The notes beneath the pieces were generated by a model that did not search any database, was not told where the DNA came from, and saw nothing but the letters and a program-made list of their open reading frames with translations. The translations under genes and the position numbers were made by a program. This document shows positions 48,326-60,600 of a DNA stretch of 64,000 nt, one piece after another (within the stretch, counting starts at the first letter, position 1; each line of letters starts with the position of its first letter). The stretch comes from Morinoia aosen (lineage: Eukaryota; Arthropoda; Malacostraca; Amphipoda; Talitridae). The stretch is taken from positions 65,842,201 to 65,906,200 of the forward strand of contig CM059562.1 in NCBI GenBank assembly GCA_030386875.1. Direction: 5' to 3'.

Positions 48326-48368
48326 GAACGATGTAATTTTTGTATTGATTTTTTGAACGATGTAATTT
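48326..48368. repeat. 14-bp direct repeat at the LINE 5' end
   Basis: The 14 bases gaacgatgtaattt occur at 48326-48339 and 48355-48368, 29 bp apart, with the second copy touching the minisatellite. This may be a terminal duplication made at the 5' end during integration or part of the element promoter. Confidence 0.6.
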
Positions 48369-49040
48369 CAGGTGTGCCAGAGCAGCAGTCAGTGGCTGAG
48401 AGAGTTACTCGAGCACCGCGTCAGGTGTGCCAGAGCAGCAGTCAGTGGCTGAGGGAGTTACTCGAACACCCCGTCAGGTGTGCCAGAGCATCAGTTACTG
48501 GCAGAGGGAGTTACTCGAACACCTCGTCAAGTGTGCCAGAGCAACAGTCAGTGGCTGAGGGAGATACTTCAACACCCCGTCAGGTGTGCCAGAGCAAAAA
48601 ACAGTGGCTGAGGGAGTTACTCGAACACCCAGTCAGGTGTGCCAGAGCAACAAACAGTGGCTGAGGGAGTTACTCGAACACCCCATCAGGTGTGCCAGAG
48701 CAACAGTCAGTGGCTGAGGGAGATACTCGAACACCCAGTCAGGTGTGCCAGAGCGACAGTCAGTGGCTGAGGGAGTTACTCGAACACCCCGTCAGGTGTG
48801 CCAGAGCAACAAACAGTGGCTGAGGGAGTTACTCGAACACCCCGTCAGGTGTGCCAGAGCAACAAACACTGGCTGAGGGAGTTACTCGAACACCCCGTCA
48901 GGTGTGCTAGAGCAACAGTCAGTGGCTGAGGGAGATACTCGAACACCCCGTCAGGTGTGCCAGAGCAACAGTCAGTGGCTGAGGGAGATACTCGGTGTGC
49001 CAAAACAGCAGCGACAGTGGCTGAGGGAGACATTACTGGC
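48368..49040 (+). repeat. 53-bp minisatellite, right block, about 12 copies
   Basis: The same 53-bp unit as at 39061-40045 resumes here (units begin at 48372, 48425, 48478 and so on). Almost all units carry cgaacacc rather than cgagcacc. Several have caacaaacagtgg or gagatactcg, variants absent from the left block. The last units (48955 to about 49040) are shortened and degenerate. The first unit after the LINE still has the left-type cgagcacc, which supports one array split by the LINE. Confidence 0.95.
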
Positions 49041-49614
49041 GTTTCGGTAGAATAGGGTAGGAACTGTGAAGCCAATCAGGCTATCCAAACGCACATTAAA
49101 GGTACACAGAGCCAACAAAATGCTAAAATGGCGAAGATTATAGGGTTATAATAATGGCGTTGAAGTTCATTTCTTTTCTTTTTTGAAGATCGGCGAAAGA
49201 GAAGTTGCTTTGTTTCTCTCAATTATTCAGAACGATAGGTTTAATCAGCGTGACTGTTCTTAAATTACGGCTTCCAATGGTATGTAAGGGAAAATATTGT
49301 TACTGATATCAATTTATTTCCAGATGCTGCAAACCATTGCCGGCACTGCAACAACTTTCAACCGGGATCATAGATTGAAGAATGCAAAGTAATATCTGAA
49401 AGTGTCAATTAAAATTAAAATTTAACAATGAAAATTTTAGGGAAGCATTTATGCAAAGCACATAATCCACGTATCATGTGCGCAATCTGAAGAGTCGACA
49501 AGCAACCTTTTCTTATGATCCTCCCAGTAGCCTAAGTTTTGATTAGAGCTCAAAGGATGTTCCACGAACAGTTTAATGGTTAGTTATTTGCCGATAAAAA
49601 TACAATTTTTGCAG

Positions 49615-49782
49615 TTTAGAGGGAATTTCTCTGCTGTTATTCGCTTGAAACCACTGCATCATGTTCAGTTTAGCCTTGATGACATTTTTACGTTTCGGTT
49701 TAACAATTTAAAAATGGCAGAAGAGTTTGTAAGTGATTATTACCAAGCACTGCACCCTTATTCTAAGTTCAACGACATGTAA
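49615..49782 (+). CDS. Candidate terminal coding exon, unrecognised product
   Basis: A good acceptor (tacaatttttgcag) ends at 49614. A 55-codon frame then runs to TAA at 49780-49782 (RLKPLHHVQFSLDDIFTFRF in the middle, ending HPYSKFNDM). The segment around MAEEFVSDYYQAL loosely recalls the first helix of NTF2-like proteins, too short to assign. The frame is uninterrupted upstream to 49576 but starts more plausibly at the acceptor. No close poly(A) signal follows; AATAAA occurs near 50160 and 50313. Another acceptor-like site at 49323 opens a stretch that does not join this exon in phase. Confidence 0.3.
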   Translation, partial: FRGNFSAVIRLKPLHHVQFSLDDIFTFRFNNLKMAEEFVSDYYQALHPYSKFNDM

Positions 49783-52639
49783 GGAGCCTGTTAGAGTAAG
49801 TTCTGTTGTTGAACGCTGAATTACAAATTTCAGGTCCTGGTCTTCACTTAGTTTTTGTTTCTGGAACTTTTAAATGGCACGTGTAATGAGCAAGCCTTCT
49901 TCTGAGAGTGAAGCAACAGTGTTATCATGGCTGTTTTGTAACTCTCATGGCTGTTACACGACTGCGACAAGCTGTACTGGAGATATTCTTCGGAACGAGT
50001 CTTGTCAATGAAACACTGGTTTATCTTCATGTGATATCATGTCGTCGTTCCTACCTTGCTGCTTCATGCATTAAACTTCCTTTACATTCAGCAGCTACGA
50101 GCCTCGTGCGCAAAAAGCACATTTCAATCCTTTACTCACCACGTGCCATACATACGCTAAATAAAACTGCTCACACATTTTATCTTCAGTTTTATTTGTG
50201 TCCCACTGTTTTAATTCACTACCGAGTGCCTGTTCCGTCCCTATATTCTGATGCCTTGAGAACATAATGCAAGAACCTGTCTACGACAAATGGTTGTAAT
50301 AGTGGTAGTATGAATAAAATGCTGACTCTAATGGATGAGCAATATATTTTCGAATATTTTGTCTTATTAATTACAAGTTTGGTTCTGCAAAACGTCAAAA
50401 TCTGATATTAAAGTTTGCATCGAAAATTTTGAAAATGAAATGTGATATCTAAAAAAGCTTCGGCTCAGCGCTATGGTAAAATTACGAAGCCATGATAAAA
50501 AAATTCATGAACTATTATCAGATCATTGCAATACTCGATAAAATACAGTTTTCCAGAGTGAGATTAATTTGTCAACCCATGCGTACTTAAACGTTTTTTC
50601 AGTTGAAATTTTCAACTTTAGATTAAGTTCAGTCAATAGCTTGGCAGCGCTTCTAAGGTCGTAATATCATTTTTTTTCACTAATGGTAAGCATTTCTCGT
50701 TCGTATGAAGCGCATAATTCAGTCCCACATGTACGATTGATTATGCAATAGCTCAACTAAAATTTAAACTGGAGCCGTTGTTGAATGACGTTGCATTTAC
50801 CATACAGTTCGAATGTTCATCGGCCAAGGTAAGCTCTAACTTGGAAATTTAACATAGTATTGACAATCCAAATAATTATCCAGCTGCAGTCACACTGCAT
50901 TATCGCCTACTGCTCATCAAATTATTTTCAAATAATGTGATGAACAAAAGAGCACTAAATAATGGGAATAATTAATAGGTTATTTTTGGGAATATCTTTC
51001 CTCTTCTCAAAGCCACATCGAAGCGTCTACGCACTTTTTATCTTTCCATTCTATTGTACTTAATAAAGTAGTTTAGGAAATATTCAAAATGCTCTGTTTG
51101 TACTTTGTCTCAATGTTGCAGTAGAAATTGTTGTACTGATGTGAATTACAGCATATGGCAGTCAAAACCTAACTCTGCAAGAACCACACCTCTTTTATCT
51201 GCTGCAGAATCATTCACTATAATAATAGAATAAGAAGTGAGCAACATGCCAATGGAAAATATTTGAAGCATTATAGAAACTTCAGTCTAAATACATTTAG
51301 TTTCGCAGCCAAAGGAGAATGATATTTTCGGCCTCCTTTTGCTTGCGAGCTAATCACTTCTCTTGTTTGAGATGACAGTTCCATGGCTGCACCTGACAGA
51401 CCTGAAGTGGGTCAGTAACGTCCCTGAGGAAGAATGAAATGCGAGGTAGAAAGTATACTCAGAAGGTTAATTAAAAACGTTAAATAATGAAGTTTGAAAA
51501 AGTCAGCACAAAAGTATGGCTGTAAAATAAATAATGAACAAAATTACATTGCAATCCTGACCAATATAGAGCAAGAAGTTGGAAAGCACAGACGCGTCCA
51601 ATTTAATGACTAACTACTACGAATCCACTCTCACAATTACGAACGTCTGCCACAGCTATGAACCTGCCCAAGTTCTTAACAAAGGAGCTCTATAATGTCT
51701 ATCTTGCTCGAAGTGAGCGAGAAGCAATGAGGCCATATCCGCTCGATCGAAAGAGGCATCGTGTGTGCTCACGCTATTGCAGGTGGTGATTGCTCTCGCA
51801 TCGGTGCACCTACAGTCATTCAATTTCAAACTTTCTGATGGAATCTAGCTGTGGTGAGCAATAATATTGAGTTCTGACGGGAGCTTCCGCGCTGTTTCAT
51901 TGAATTGCTTATATTTTATTCAGCGCATTGATATATCCTATACATTGTGCAACCGTGATTGTTCCGCGGTTCATGAGTTCATCAATCGCTTTAGTTTGAT
52001 ACTTTCAAGGAAATTGAGGACTGTCACTTCATTAAGTAATGTGATTACAAAAATTAAAAGCAAATCATTAAATAAATATTCGCTGCGGAAAATTTTGCAT
52101 GTGACGGAAAAAGCAATGCGAATGTTCAATCTAATAGTAAACTGACGTCTATAAATTAAAACTCATTGACTGAAAGTTGATGGAAATGCGTACGAATGTG
52201 TAGAACCCTCTCCTCGTTATATACCAGGATAACCTTAGATAACTGGGTGATGTAGAATTTTCATCGATATGTATGAATGATGCCAATTTGTAGATGTTCA
52301 TTTCTGTACCCAAGACATCTATCACTGTTCAGAAAACTCGAAGTATATTTGCACTCTTACTTTTATTTCTTTTCGGCATCCTAAAATGTACAGCCATTTC
52401 ATCAGAAATGTTGCATGCGAGTAAAAAATAGACGCCGCCTCTTCTTCGCCGATGCCTTAGTTTTAGACATGGCTACTTCGTCGCAACTGAAGGCTCTGTT
52501 GAACCCGTTCATTCCATCATGTGCTGCTCAGTATTCATTGCGCAGTGTGCGAATTCAAATCTTTGCTTGAATGTTTCTCTCAATAAATATGAAATTTTGA
52601 TTTCACGTACGTCCCCGTAGGAAGTCGATTAGCCTCAGT

Positions 52640-52770
52640 CAAACCGTTATCTTCAGCATTTTTGCACTCCTATTACCGTTATCACAACCACCAGCTCTAG
52701 ATTGGCACTGACATCAGGTTGTCGTTGACAACAGAATGGGAATAGAACGTCAGCGCAGAGAGCAGGGTAT
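52640..52770 (+). repeat. Dispersed repeat, copy B
   Basis: This segment aligns with 780-910 on the same strand: tttttgca, a ttatcac block, ttggcact, acatcagg and a following tcgt block occur in the same order. It is an old repeat of unknown class. Confidence 0.4.
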
Positions 52771-54264
52771 ATGTTTCAAAATAAGGGCAATACATTAAGT
52801 ATATTTTCGAGAAAGGACCCCATGGTCCTCAAGGGGGTTAAAGGGTTAAATATATTCGTACATCAAAAACGAAAAAGAATTGGCTCATTTGCCGAAACGG
52901 CTGCATTTTCAACACGATGCTGGCACCAAGTAGCATCAAAGTTTCTGACGCCGCTGCTCAAAAGATTTTAATTGTTTTTCTTAAAGGCCTGCAAGCTAGT
53001 AAGCTAGAATGCCTGCATGCAAGATGGAGTGTAATCTGTCGCTCAACGTCAATTGTTCTTGTTGAATCCGGTAGCTCGTATTGCGAATTCTCTTGAGTCG
53101 CTCGAGTAAGAGTTATACCATTTCCTGCATGTTCATCTCCGTTAACTAGCGGAACACTTTTCTGGGCCAATTGGGGTTATGTTTTGCTCGTAATGATTAG
53201 TTATTTTCTAATGAATTGGTAATGATTTTCCAACAACAAAGTATGCTGAAGTCGTTGAGGTTCTCTACATATCATTCAATAAATAAACTCACGCTGTAAT
53301 TGTGATTGGTTCCTTCATTAACTAGCCGCCACTTGTACGTCTCCTATCCATGAGCACAAAATTTCACTAATTTCGCTTATCAGGGGTGAAAATTTTTTAG
53401 AAAATTTTAAGCTCATCAACAACAACGCTGTAAAAGTGTGATTAAAGTGAAATGAAAATTAATTTACTCTGAAGGGTGAATTATTGTAGTGTGGGAAGAC
53501 AGTAAGTGTTCTAGAGACAGCGATACATGTTATAAGAAGCTTTGGTGGAATTAAAGTCATTGCTTGGCCTCATCTCTGTTTTGCTGCTGCTTTTTCTCGC
53601 GTGTTTTTGATCTAAAGTAATTTTCAAACTTTTGTTCTGCCACTTCATGAAGCTTTCCGTATTTTTTCCCCATTTCACTATTGAGCAATTATTTTCGGTG
53701 TTCTTTTCAGTCCTTTCAAGAAACTTCTTGTATTTAGCTTTCAAGACATTCAAAATAGTTTGCTTTCATTAAAATTTACACAAGAGGTTATTGGCAGTTG
53801 ATTGGTTGTGTTTCAGGACCTTGAAGTAAAGCTCTTTCGTTAAAAAACAAATGCTTTAACATGCAAGAAGAATTTGAATCGCTTCTTCTTATTTTTGCAA
53901 GACCGTTAACTTCAACTTATTTACGAACTCATTATATTTATATGCTTATGCTTGTAAATTAGAAGCGACATCCTTTCTCATGAATGCAATAAATACAAAT
54001 TTAGGAAAACTTTTCCCCCTTCGCAGAATGTTTCACATCAGCTACAACCCAATGATAAATGCTATCGTCGGTAGAAGTTCAAGCAAAAACTCTAACTTGA
54101 ACTTTTATTCAGATATTTAACTAACTGAAAAACAAAATCATCTTTCCCCTAAGGCGCTCAAAAAGATCACTTTCTGTGAAACAATGTCCTTGACATGAAT
54201 TGTAAAATCTAGAGTGGAGTCTAACGCTCACTCCCATTTACGCACTTGAGAATGTTTGAACTCT

Positions 54265-54675
54265 ATTGTATTAAATAAATAGCGTTATCAATTCGGTTTG
54301 AGAGCTATTGGTATGAGATTTATCTATTCTATTAAATAAATATCGTTATCAATTCGGTTTGAGAGTTATCGGTATGGGATTTATCTATTCTATTAAATGA
54401 ATATCGTTATCAAGTCGGTTTGAGATTTATCAATTATTCTATTAAATAAATATCGTTATCAAATCGGTTTGAGAGTTATCGGTATGAGATTAATCAATTC
54501 TATTAAATAAATATCGTTATCGATTCGGTTTGAGAGTTTTCGGTATGAGATTTATCAATTATTCTATTAAATAAATATCGTTATCAAATCGGTTTGAGAG
54601 TTATCGGTATGAGATTTATCAATTCTAATAAATAAATATCGTTATCAATTCGGTTTGAGAGTTTTCGGTATGAGA
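54265..54675 (+). repeat. 61-bp tandem repeat, about 7 copies
   Basis: The unit contains attaaataaatatcgttatc, then aattcggtttgagag, then ttatcggtatgagatttatc. Copies start near 54270, 54331, 54392, 54441, 54502, 54566 and 54627. The fourth interval is 49 bp because one copy lost about 12 bases, and one interval is 64 bp. The copies are closely similar, suggesting recent expansion. Confidence 0.9.
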
Positions 54676-57600
54676 ACCCTTAGCGAGCTCTGCAACCACA
54701 CTCATGCTTCATGATGAATTGCAACTACATATTTGTATTTTTATTCCTGCATCTCTAGCAATAGTTTCCCACTGAAATTAATGTTCTAAAAGTTAACGAA
54801 AGTCGTGAATTTTTTGGTGCTTTTTTTCTTTAAGATTTTTCATTGACAGTGAAGTAACTAAACAGGTCTAAAGTATTCATCTTTCATCAGTGTGCTAATC
54901 AATATCAAATATTTTCAAATTTGGAAAATTAAACAAATTTTTACTATGAAAACGCATAATATTTGTTACCCTCTGATAAATTTTGTTTTACGATACATAT
55001 TTACAGTGCGTGTACAGCTGTAAAACTCATCCACGGACATGGAATACCTTGAGCTCAATATATGTGTTAGAAATCTTCCACCCTAAATTATTAACTGAAC
55101 AGGCAACACAAGGTTCGTGTGAGACTAAATTTTATTGAACGGAAATATTCTTTTTGCGTTCCATCACATAATTACGTTCAGAATTTTCTTCTTATAGGCA
55201 GAAACTCCATCAACCATTTGGAAAATTTGAATGTTCTTCTGTATTCATTTAGGAACAGCTGTTATTGGTTTCCCAAGATATTAGCAACAAATCACGGCTC
55301 AATCCTTTAAGAAGTCGATGAACAATTAGGAAAAGAAACAGAGAAGGGAAATTTCAAAACATATATTTCGAGCATTTTGATCGCAGAATCAGTTCCAATG
55401 AATTCCAGAATGGCATAAAATTATATTTATTAGGAATTCACATGAAAAGTATTAAATTGAAATCGGGAGAGAGCAAAGCAAAGGTAAATAAAAAATCCCA
55501 AGAAATAGATGGGACTCACAGAGCATGATATCGATTTATGAGACGTAAACTGATCCGGAAACACTGATGTTGGGCTTATTTTTGAGGTTCTTTGAGAAAA
55601 GAAGGTAGACAGACCAATTCATAAAAGTGCTCAACTTTAAATGTAAAGTAAGATGGATGATCAAAGAATGGTATCAAACGAAAATATATAATACCAGGAA
55701 AATAGATGTCACAAATTATTACAAATTTGAAAGTTTTTCGAGAAAAAAAAGCTAATTATCACATTTTTGAGTGAATAATAAGCTCCGCCTGCCATTCAAG
55801 CAAATTTTCATTGTACTGTATGTTTATACAAAGACTCTAAAACACGAAAGTCAAACTGAAAACAATATTTTCGATTAATTGTTGTTGGTAGTAAGCAATC
55901 AGTACAGCAGAGCACTCTAATGTTGGAGGGAGACGATGAACCTAACATTGTTGCAGTTCGATGACTCCTGTCCTGCATGTTCTGTAACCTAAACATTAAG
56001 TACTCGTTGGGTTGAACCGACATACTGTGATGATCATTTTGTACCACTGAAAATATAGACTACAGTTGATAGTATGCTTTTTTGACAGTATTTATTTGAT
56101 ATGGGGAAAAAGTTATGCGCTTGTTAACCAAAACTATGCGTCAAGAAATCTCCGGAGAAAATGAAGTGATGAGAAAAGGTTCAGACATCAACTTTTCAAC
56201 CTGCTAACCAATGAATGAAAACAACAAATGATACAATAATTATTTTGATTAATTACTTGAGAAAGCGAATATATATTTCACAGAAATTTAGCGATTAATT
56301 GTGAAATTCTCTTGGCAGGGGAACCAGTTTTTCAAAAAATACTTCAGTTTCTGGAATTCATTATGAAGATCGTCATGATTTGAGCGATGAAAAGATCGTT
56401 GACAGATCATTAACTTAGAGTCGTATTAAATACAAATTAAAAATCTTAAATGCGAAACCGATAAAAGTTGGTTGTCAGTAAATGGAAGTTTAAAATCTAA
56501 TTAAGACCAATACATGCTTACAGAGAAAAAATTTATAAGATTGCCTTGTTCCGACAAGCAAGTGAATTAAATATTTAGATGATTCACGTTCAAATACTGA
56601 AGGAGCAAATTTTCAATCCTCTTACCCGTTATTTTACCTAATAAATGCAATGTTAAGTTTTTATACACATATCAAATATGAGCCTCTAATGTATATTAAC
56701 AGTCGTGCGCTATGATCATCAAAATACTTGGGCTCAACCCATCGAGCACTGCACATACGAGTAGATGAGCATTCTGGACAAAGTCGTCCAACTAGTTGAA
56801 TGTAAGGTTTTCTCTCTCTCTCTCACTCATGTATTAGAAATGCCTGCCATAATGAATGCAGAGAAAGTATTGCATCAATAACAGTTTGTTGATAACATAA
56901 GATGAGTGCTCGGTTGAGCTTAACTTTTGTATTTTTGAGTCTCTATTATACACAGAATGATGCTTCCCATAAACGACTTACAAAACTTATATTCACTCAG
57001 AATTTAAAACTTTCTGCTTTTAATAGATCCTAAATATTTGTACATTTTTGTATTTTATTACATTTATGCACGCAGAATTTTGCAGGCATTGGTACTTTTT
57101 TTAATGAATTTTGATTTCCTCTCTCTTTATGTTTTAATTTTTTACTCGCACTCTCGAGAACTTGAACCTTTTTTCTCTCTTCACGAACTCCCTGAGAACC
57201 AAGTTCAACAACGTTGTTTCCAAAGCTGTGGTGTAAGATGCATAAGTTGATATTTCGTTCAGTTTGTCACCTCTGGTTCTTAACTTTTTGGAGGGGGCTT
57301 AATCGCAATTTAAAAATTACCATATAATCATTATAATTTGAATTTCTACTAAGTGCCATTTTATACCTTTAGAGGTTCCGTTGAAAATGAGCCAAGGCCG
57401 GAAATTTTCTGATTAAATTTTATTACGATTTCTTTACGTTATCTGTTTTCTCGTTAACATGTTGACTGCGTTTGTGTTGTAGCTACGGTTCGTTTGGTTA
57501 AGTTGTGAGTATTAAAATTGAAAAAACGACTATATATCTATAAAACGACTATATATATATAACGACTCAAATCCATTCATATCTTTTCGAAAATGTAAGA

Positions 57601-60600
57601 AAAATATAATTGCACGATAATATTTTACCGCCTATGCTAAAATTTTAAAAGTTATTGATATTACTAAAATACTATTCATTAATGCCAGTATGCATACAAA
57701 AAATCTACCTAGTTATGCACACATATCCCAATAGGTAGTCAAGGTGTTAATTTGCTGCGTCAAAAAAAAATACCTCAACAACTGGGAAAGTGCTCATGCA
57801 CAGCTAGAAATCAATAACAAATAAGAATTGGATATGATCTTTACTATCTAAGGCAAGGAAAACAAAATACTTCTCAGAAATGGGTATTAATGGTTCTCTG
57901 ATGAGGAACAAAACTCCCCTTAACAGTTAAAAAAATTGGAATGCCTTTTAATACTGCAATAACTGGCTTTAGTTTTAATGTAAGAAATACGAGCTACGAA
58001 AACAAAGTTCCTTCTACCTGTTAGATATCCCTACACGTGTAACGTTTCGGTTCCTGTGATACCTTGAGACTGATGTCTAATGATCGTCCCTCCAAATAAA
58101 CGAATTTAAATCCATCATAATATTTATTCGTTCTCACAGGATGGCTAAACAATGTTTGTAGTTGATTTCATGTTCAAATAATTTCCTGTCTCGTTCTAGC
58201 GAGACGATCGATCCTCTATCAGACATTACCCTGATGCAGCTAAGATGAAGGATGTTCACTTAATTTGAAATGTTCTGAACCAATGAATCATTTTACTTAA
58301 GCACCGCAATTGAATTTGAACGGATATTGTGTTTTAGTTTAATTCCAAGGCTGATGTTTATTCTTATTGAATTTCAAATCCGATTCAGTAAAAGAATTTC
58401 AGAGCCAAATATCAAGAAAATAACACGTTTGATAGTGGACAGCTCATGACAAATTTTATGACGTTCAAGCAAGAAATTGTGAAACTTCGGCAGCCGCCGC
58501 CTAGCTGAGTTACTTTAAACACTATTTAATATCTTGCTGTTACTGAATTTCCCTCTCCTTGAATTAATATAGTTTTATACTTCACATTTTTGCTGTGTAG
58601 TATAAAATTATTCCTAGTTTTAAATTTCATTTTGCATCCTTCGCTTCTTATGCAAGACGCATGTATTGGTCGATTTTTTATGTTCAGCTGAACATTTCAA
58701 GCAATAGCTCGCAAGCACACATCGAGGGTAACCTAAGTTAAAGTTTGCTATTATAGCAGTTAATTCTTACATCTAGTTTTATAGTTCACTTCCCGTATCA
58801 ATGCCTTTCATTGTTATTTCGTCTCTTATTTCCTAACGCTAGACTGGCGCACGAAGCTTGATAATTCTTTACCGCGTTAAAGACATTTATAGATAAACAA
58901 TTCCGTCAAAAAACACGCACTGCGTAAATTTAACTTCAATAACCTACTCGAAATAATGCTACTACTCTATTTTTACAGCTGACGTGAATGTACTGTAGAG
59001 ACAATTTAGGATATATCAATAATATTTCTACCCTCCTCGTCATGTGTCGAGCTGGTTTCCACTTTTTAATTGGAAATTTCGTTTTTGGTTTATAATACTA
59101 AAATTTTGTGTTACAGACGTCCAACTGATTACAATCAAGAATCGACAGGACAGGCTATTGACAACCATAATTTCAAAGCATGTGCAGTTAGCACACGCTC
59201 ACACTATAACACACCTGCACACAGATGACTTATGGTTTGTTGTCAGGAGCGAAATGTTTGCTCTGGACGTCTCGTTTACAACCAAAATCGGATACATGGA
59301 TCTCCTGCCAAAGACATAGCCACGCTGTTCTCAAATAATGCGCCGTCTAGAAATGTAAAGCTGATAGTTTGGTAAGTGAAAATACTCCAGTTCACCTGCT
59401 CACAAGTGCAGTTTGCTACAAGACTACAAGAAGTTTAGTACGTTGCATTCAGAGCACAAGTTTTATGCTGACTTACCTTGCCTGCCACGTGCAGAAGAAC
59501 AAAAGAAGTGTGAGCGAATGCGCGTTAGCGTAAGCCCTCGAGTGCCCGTCTTTATAAAAAGAGCGTGTTAAATGATGATACTCAATTGAATAATTGAACG
59601 GCAAGCCCTAAAAGTTGTAAAAAATTCGGGCCTGAGTTAGCAATGTAAGAAATCCTCGCTGCAAAACGGGGACAGAAATGGCGCTGAGTAGAGCACAACC
59701 ATAATATTTACCTAAATAGCACTATGAGCTCACAAGGAAACGAGAAGTCAGAGACGTACATTGAGTAAAAATGTTTCTTAGTTGTCTGTCACATATTAGA
59801 ATCGGCTCTTTTTTCCGTGATGAATCTTGTCAGCACGACACTGAAATCGAGGACTTTTTTATTTACTAGCGCATTACATTCCACCGCCAGGCTACATCAC
59901 TCAATGGCGTTCGTAAAATTTAACCACTGCAAGTAGTAAATTGCTCGACTGGTTCGTTCTATTTGCCCTAATTTTGTCATGTCATGTGTAACAGGAAATC
60001 GGAAAAAATGAGATTCCGGTCGACCGCACAATTTGAATTAAAACTAATCAAAGGCTCGAAACTTCAGAAAGCAATCTTCCCGGAGAATTTATTCTTCACC
60101 CTTCACATAACACAGACAATAGGAATTAATTTGGAGCAGAAGAAAAAGAAAAGCAAAAGACGAGCTGACGAGATATGACGACCCTTGTTTTTATCATTGC
60201 TTCACCGGCAAGAAAAGCGAACACTTATTTGTTACAATAATTCGTAGGTTTGAACGCACACTTCATAATGAGTGAATTATTCAATTTAGTTTCAAGCGTT
60301 GGCAGTAATCTTTGAGTCTTTTCAGATCTAAACTTCGTATGCGAGTATCATTCAAGAAAATCTGAGAATTGGGAACTCTTGTCACTGCATATTTCAGAAT
60401 TAGAAATATTCTGAACTGAGTAATTCTTATACGTCTATATAAAAGGACGACGTACTGATGAACTTTGAGCAGGATAGAAAGCACAATAGAAGAACTGTCG
60501 GGTAGTTCCTGCATGAGAACACCACAACTCTTTTATATGGCGGACGAGACAACGCTTCAAATTACAGCTGTGAGGCCCGGAAAAGACACAAGAAGTGGCA

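Larger units (their letters stand above)
40046..48367 (-). mobile_element. LINE (non-LTR retrotransposon, CR1/L2/Jockey group) inserted in the minisatellite
   Basis: The element is on the minus strand: 5' end near 48367, three frames (48288-47797, 47899-45899, 45898-42938), a 2.86-kb 3' UTR and a 32-nt poly(A) tail (T-run at 40046-40077). Minisatellite units flank both ends, and tcagg(t) occurs at each junction, consistent with a short target duplication, although the repeat makes its length ambiguous. The AP-endonuclease, the RT with YADD and the C-terminal LWNxLP region place it in the Jockey superfamily near CR1/L2. All three long frames are free of internal stops, so it may be a young, full-length copy. 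The OTU protease domain in ORF1 is the unusual trait. Confidence 0.93.
49041..54264. other. AT-rich non-coding DNA
   Basis: Apart from the candidate exon at 49615 and the dispersed repeat near 52640, I see no gene or element. A GC-richer stretch at about 51690-51900 and a 92-codon plus-strand frame (51867-52145) lack known motifs. Confidence 0.45.

Noticed and set aside
49324..49388. An upstream exon after ttatttccag with an HCRHCNNF reading that recalls a DHHC zinc finger
   Set aside because: That frame stops after a few codons, and the open frame does not join the 49615 exon in phase.
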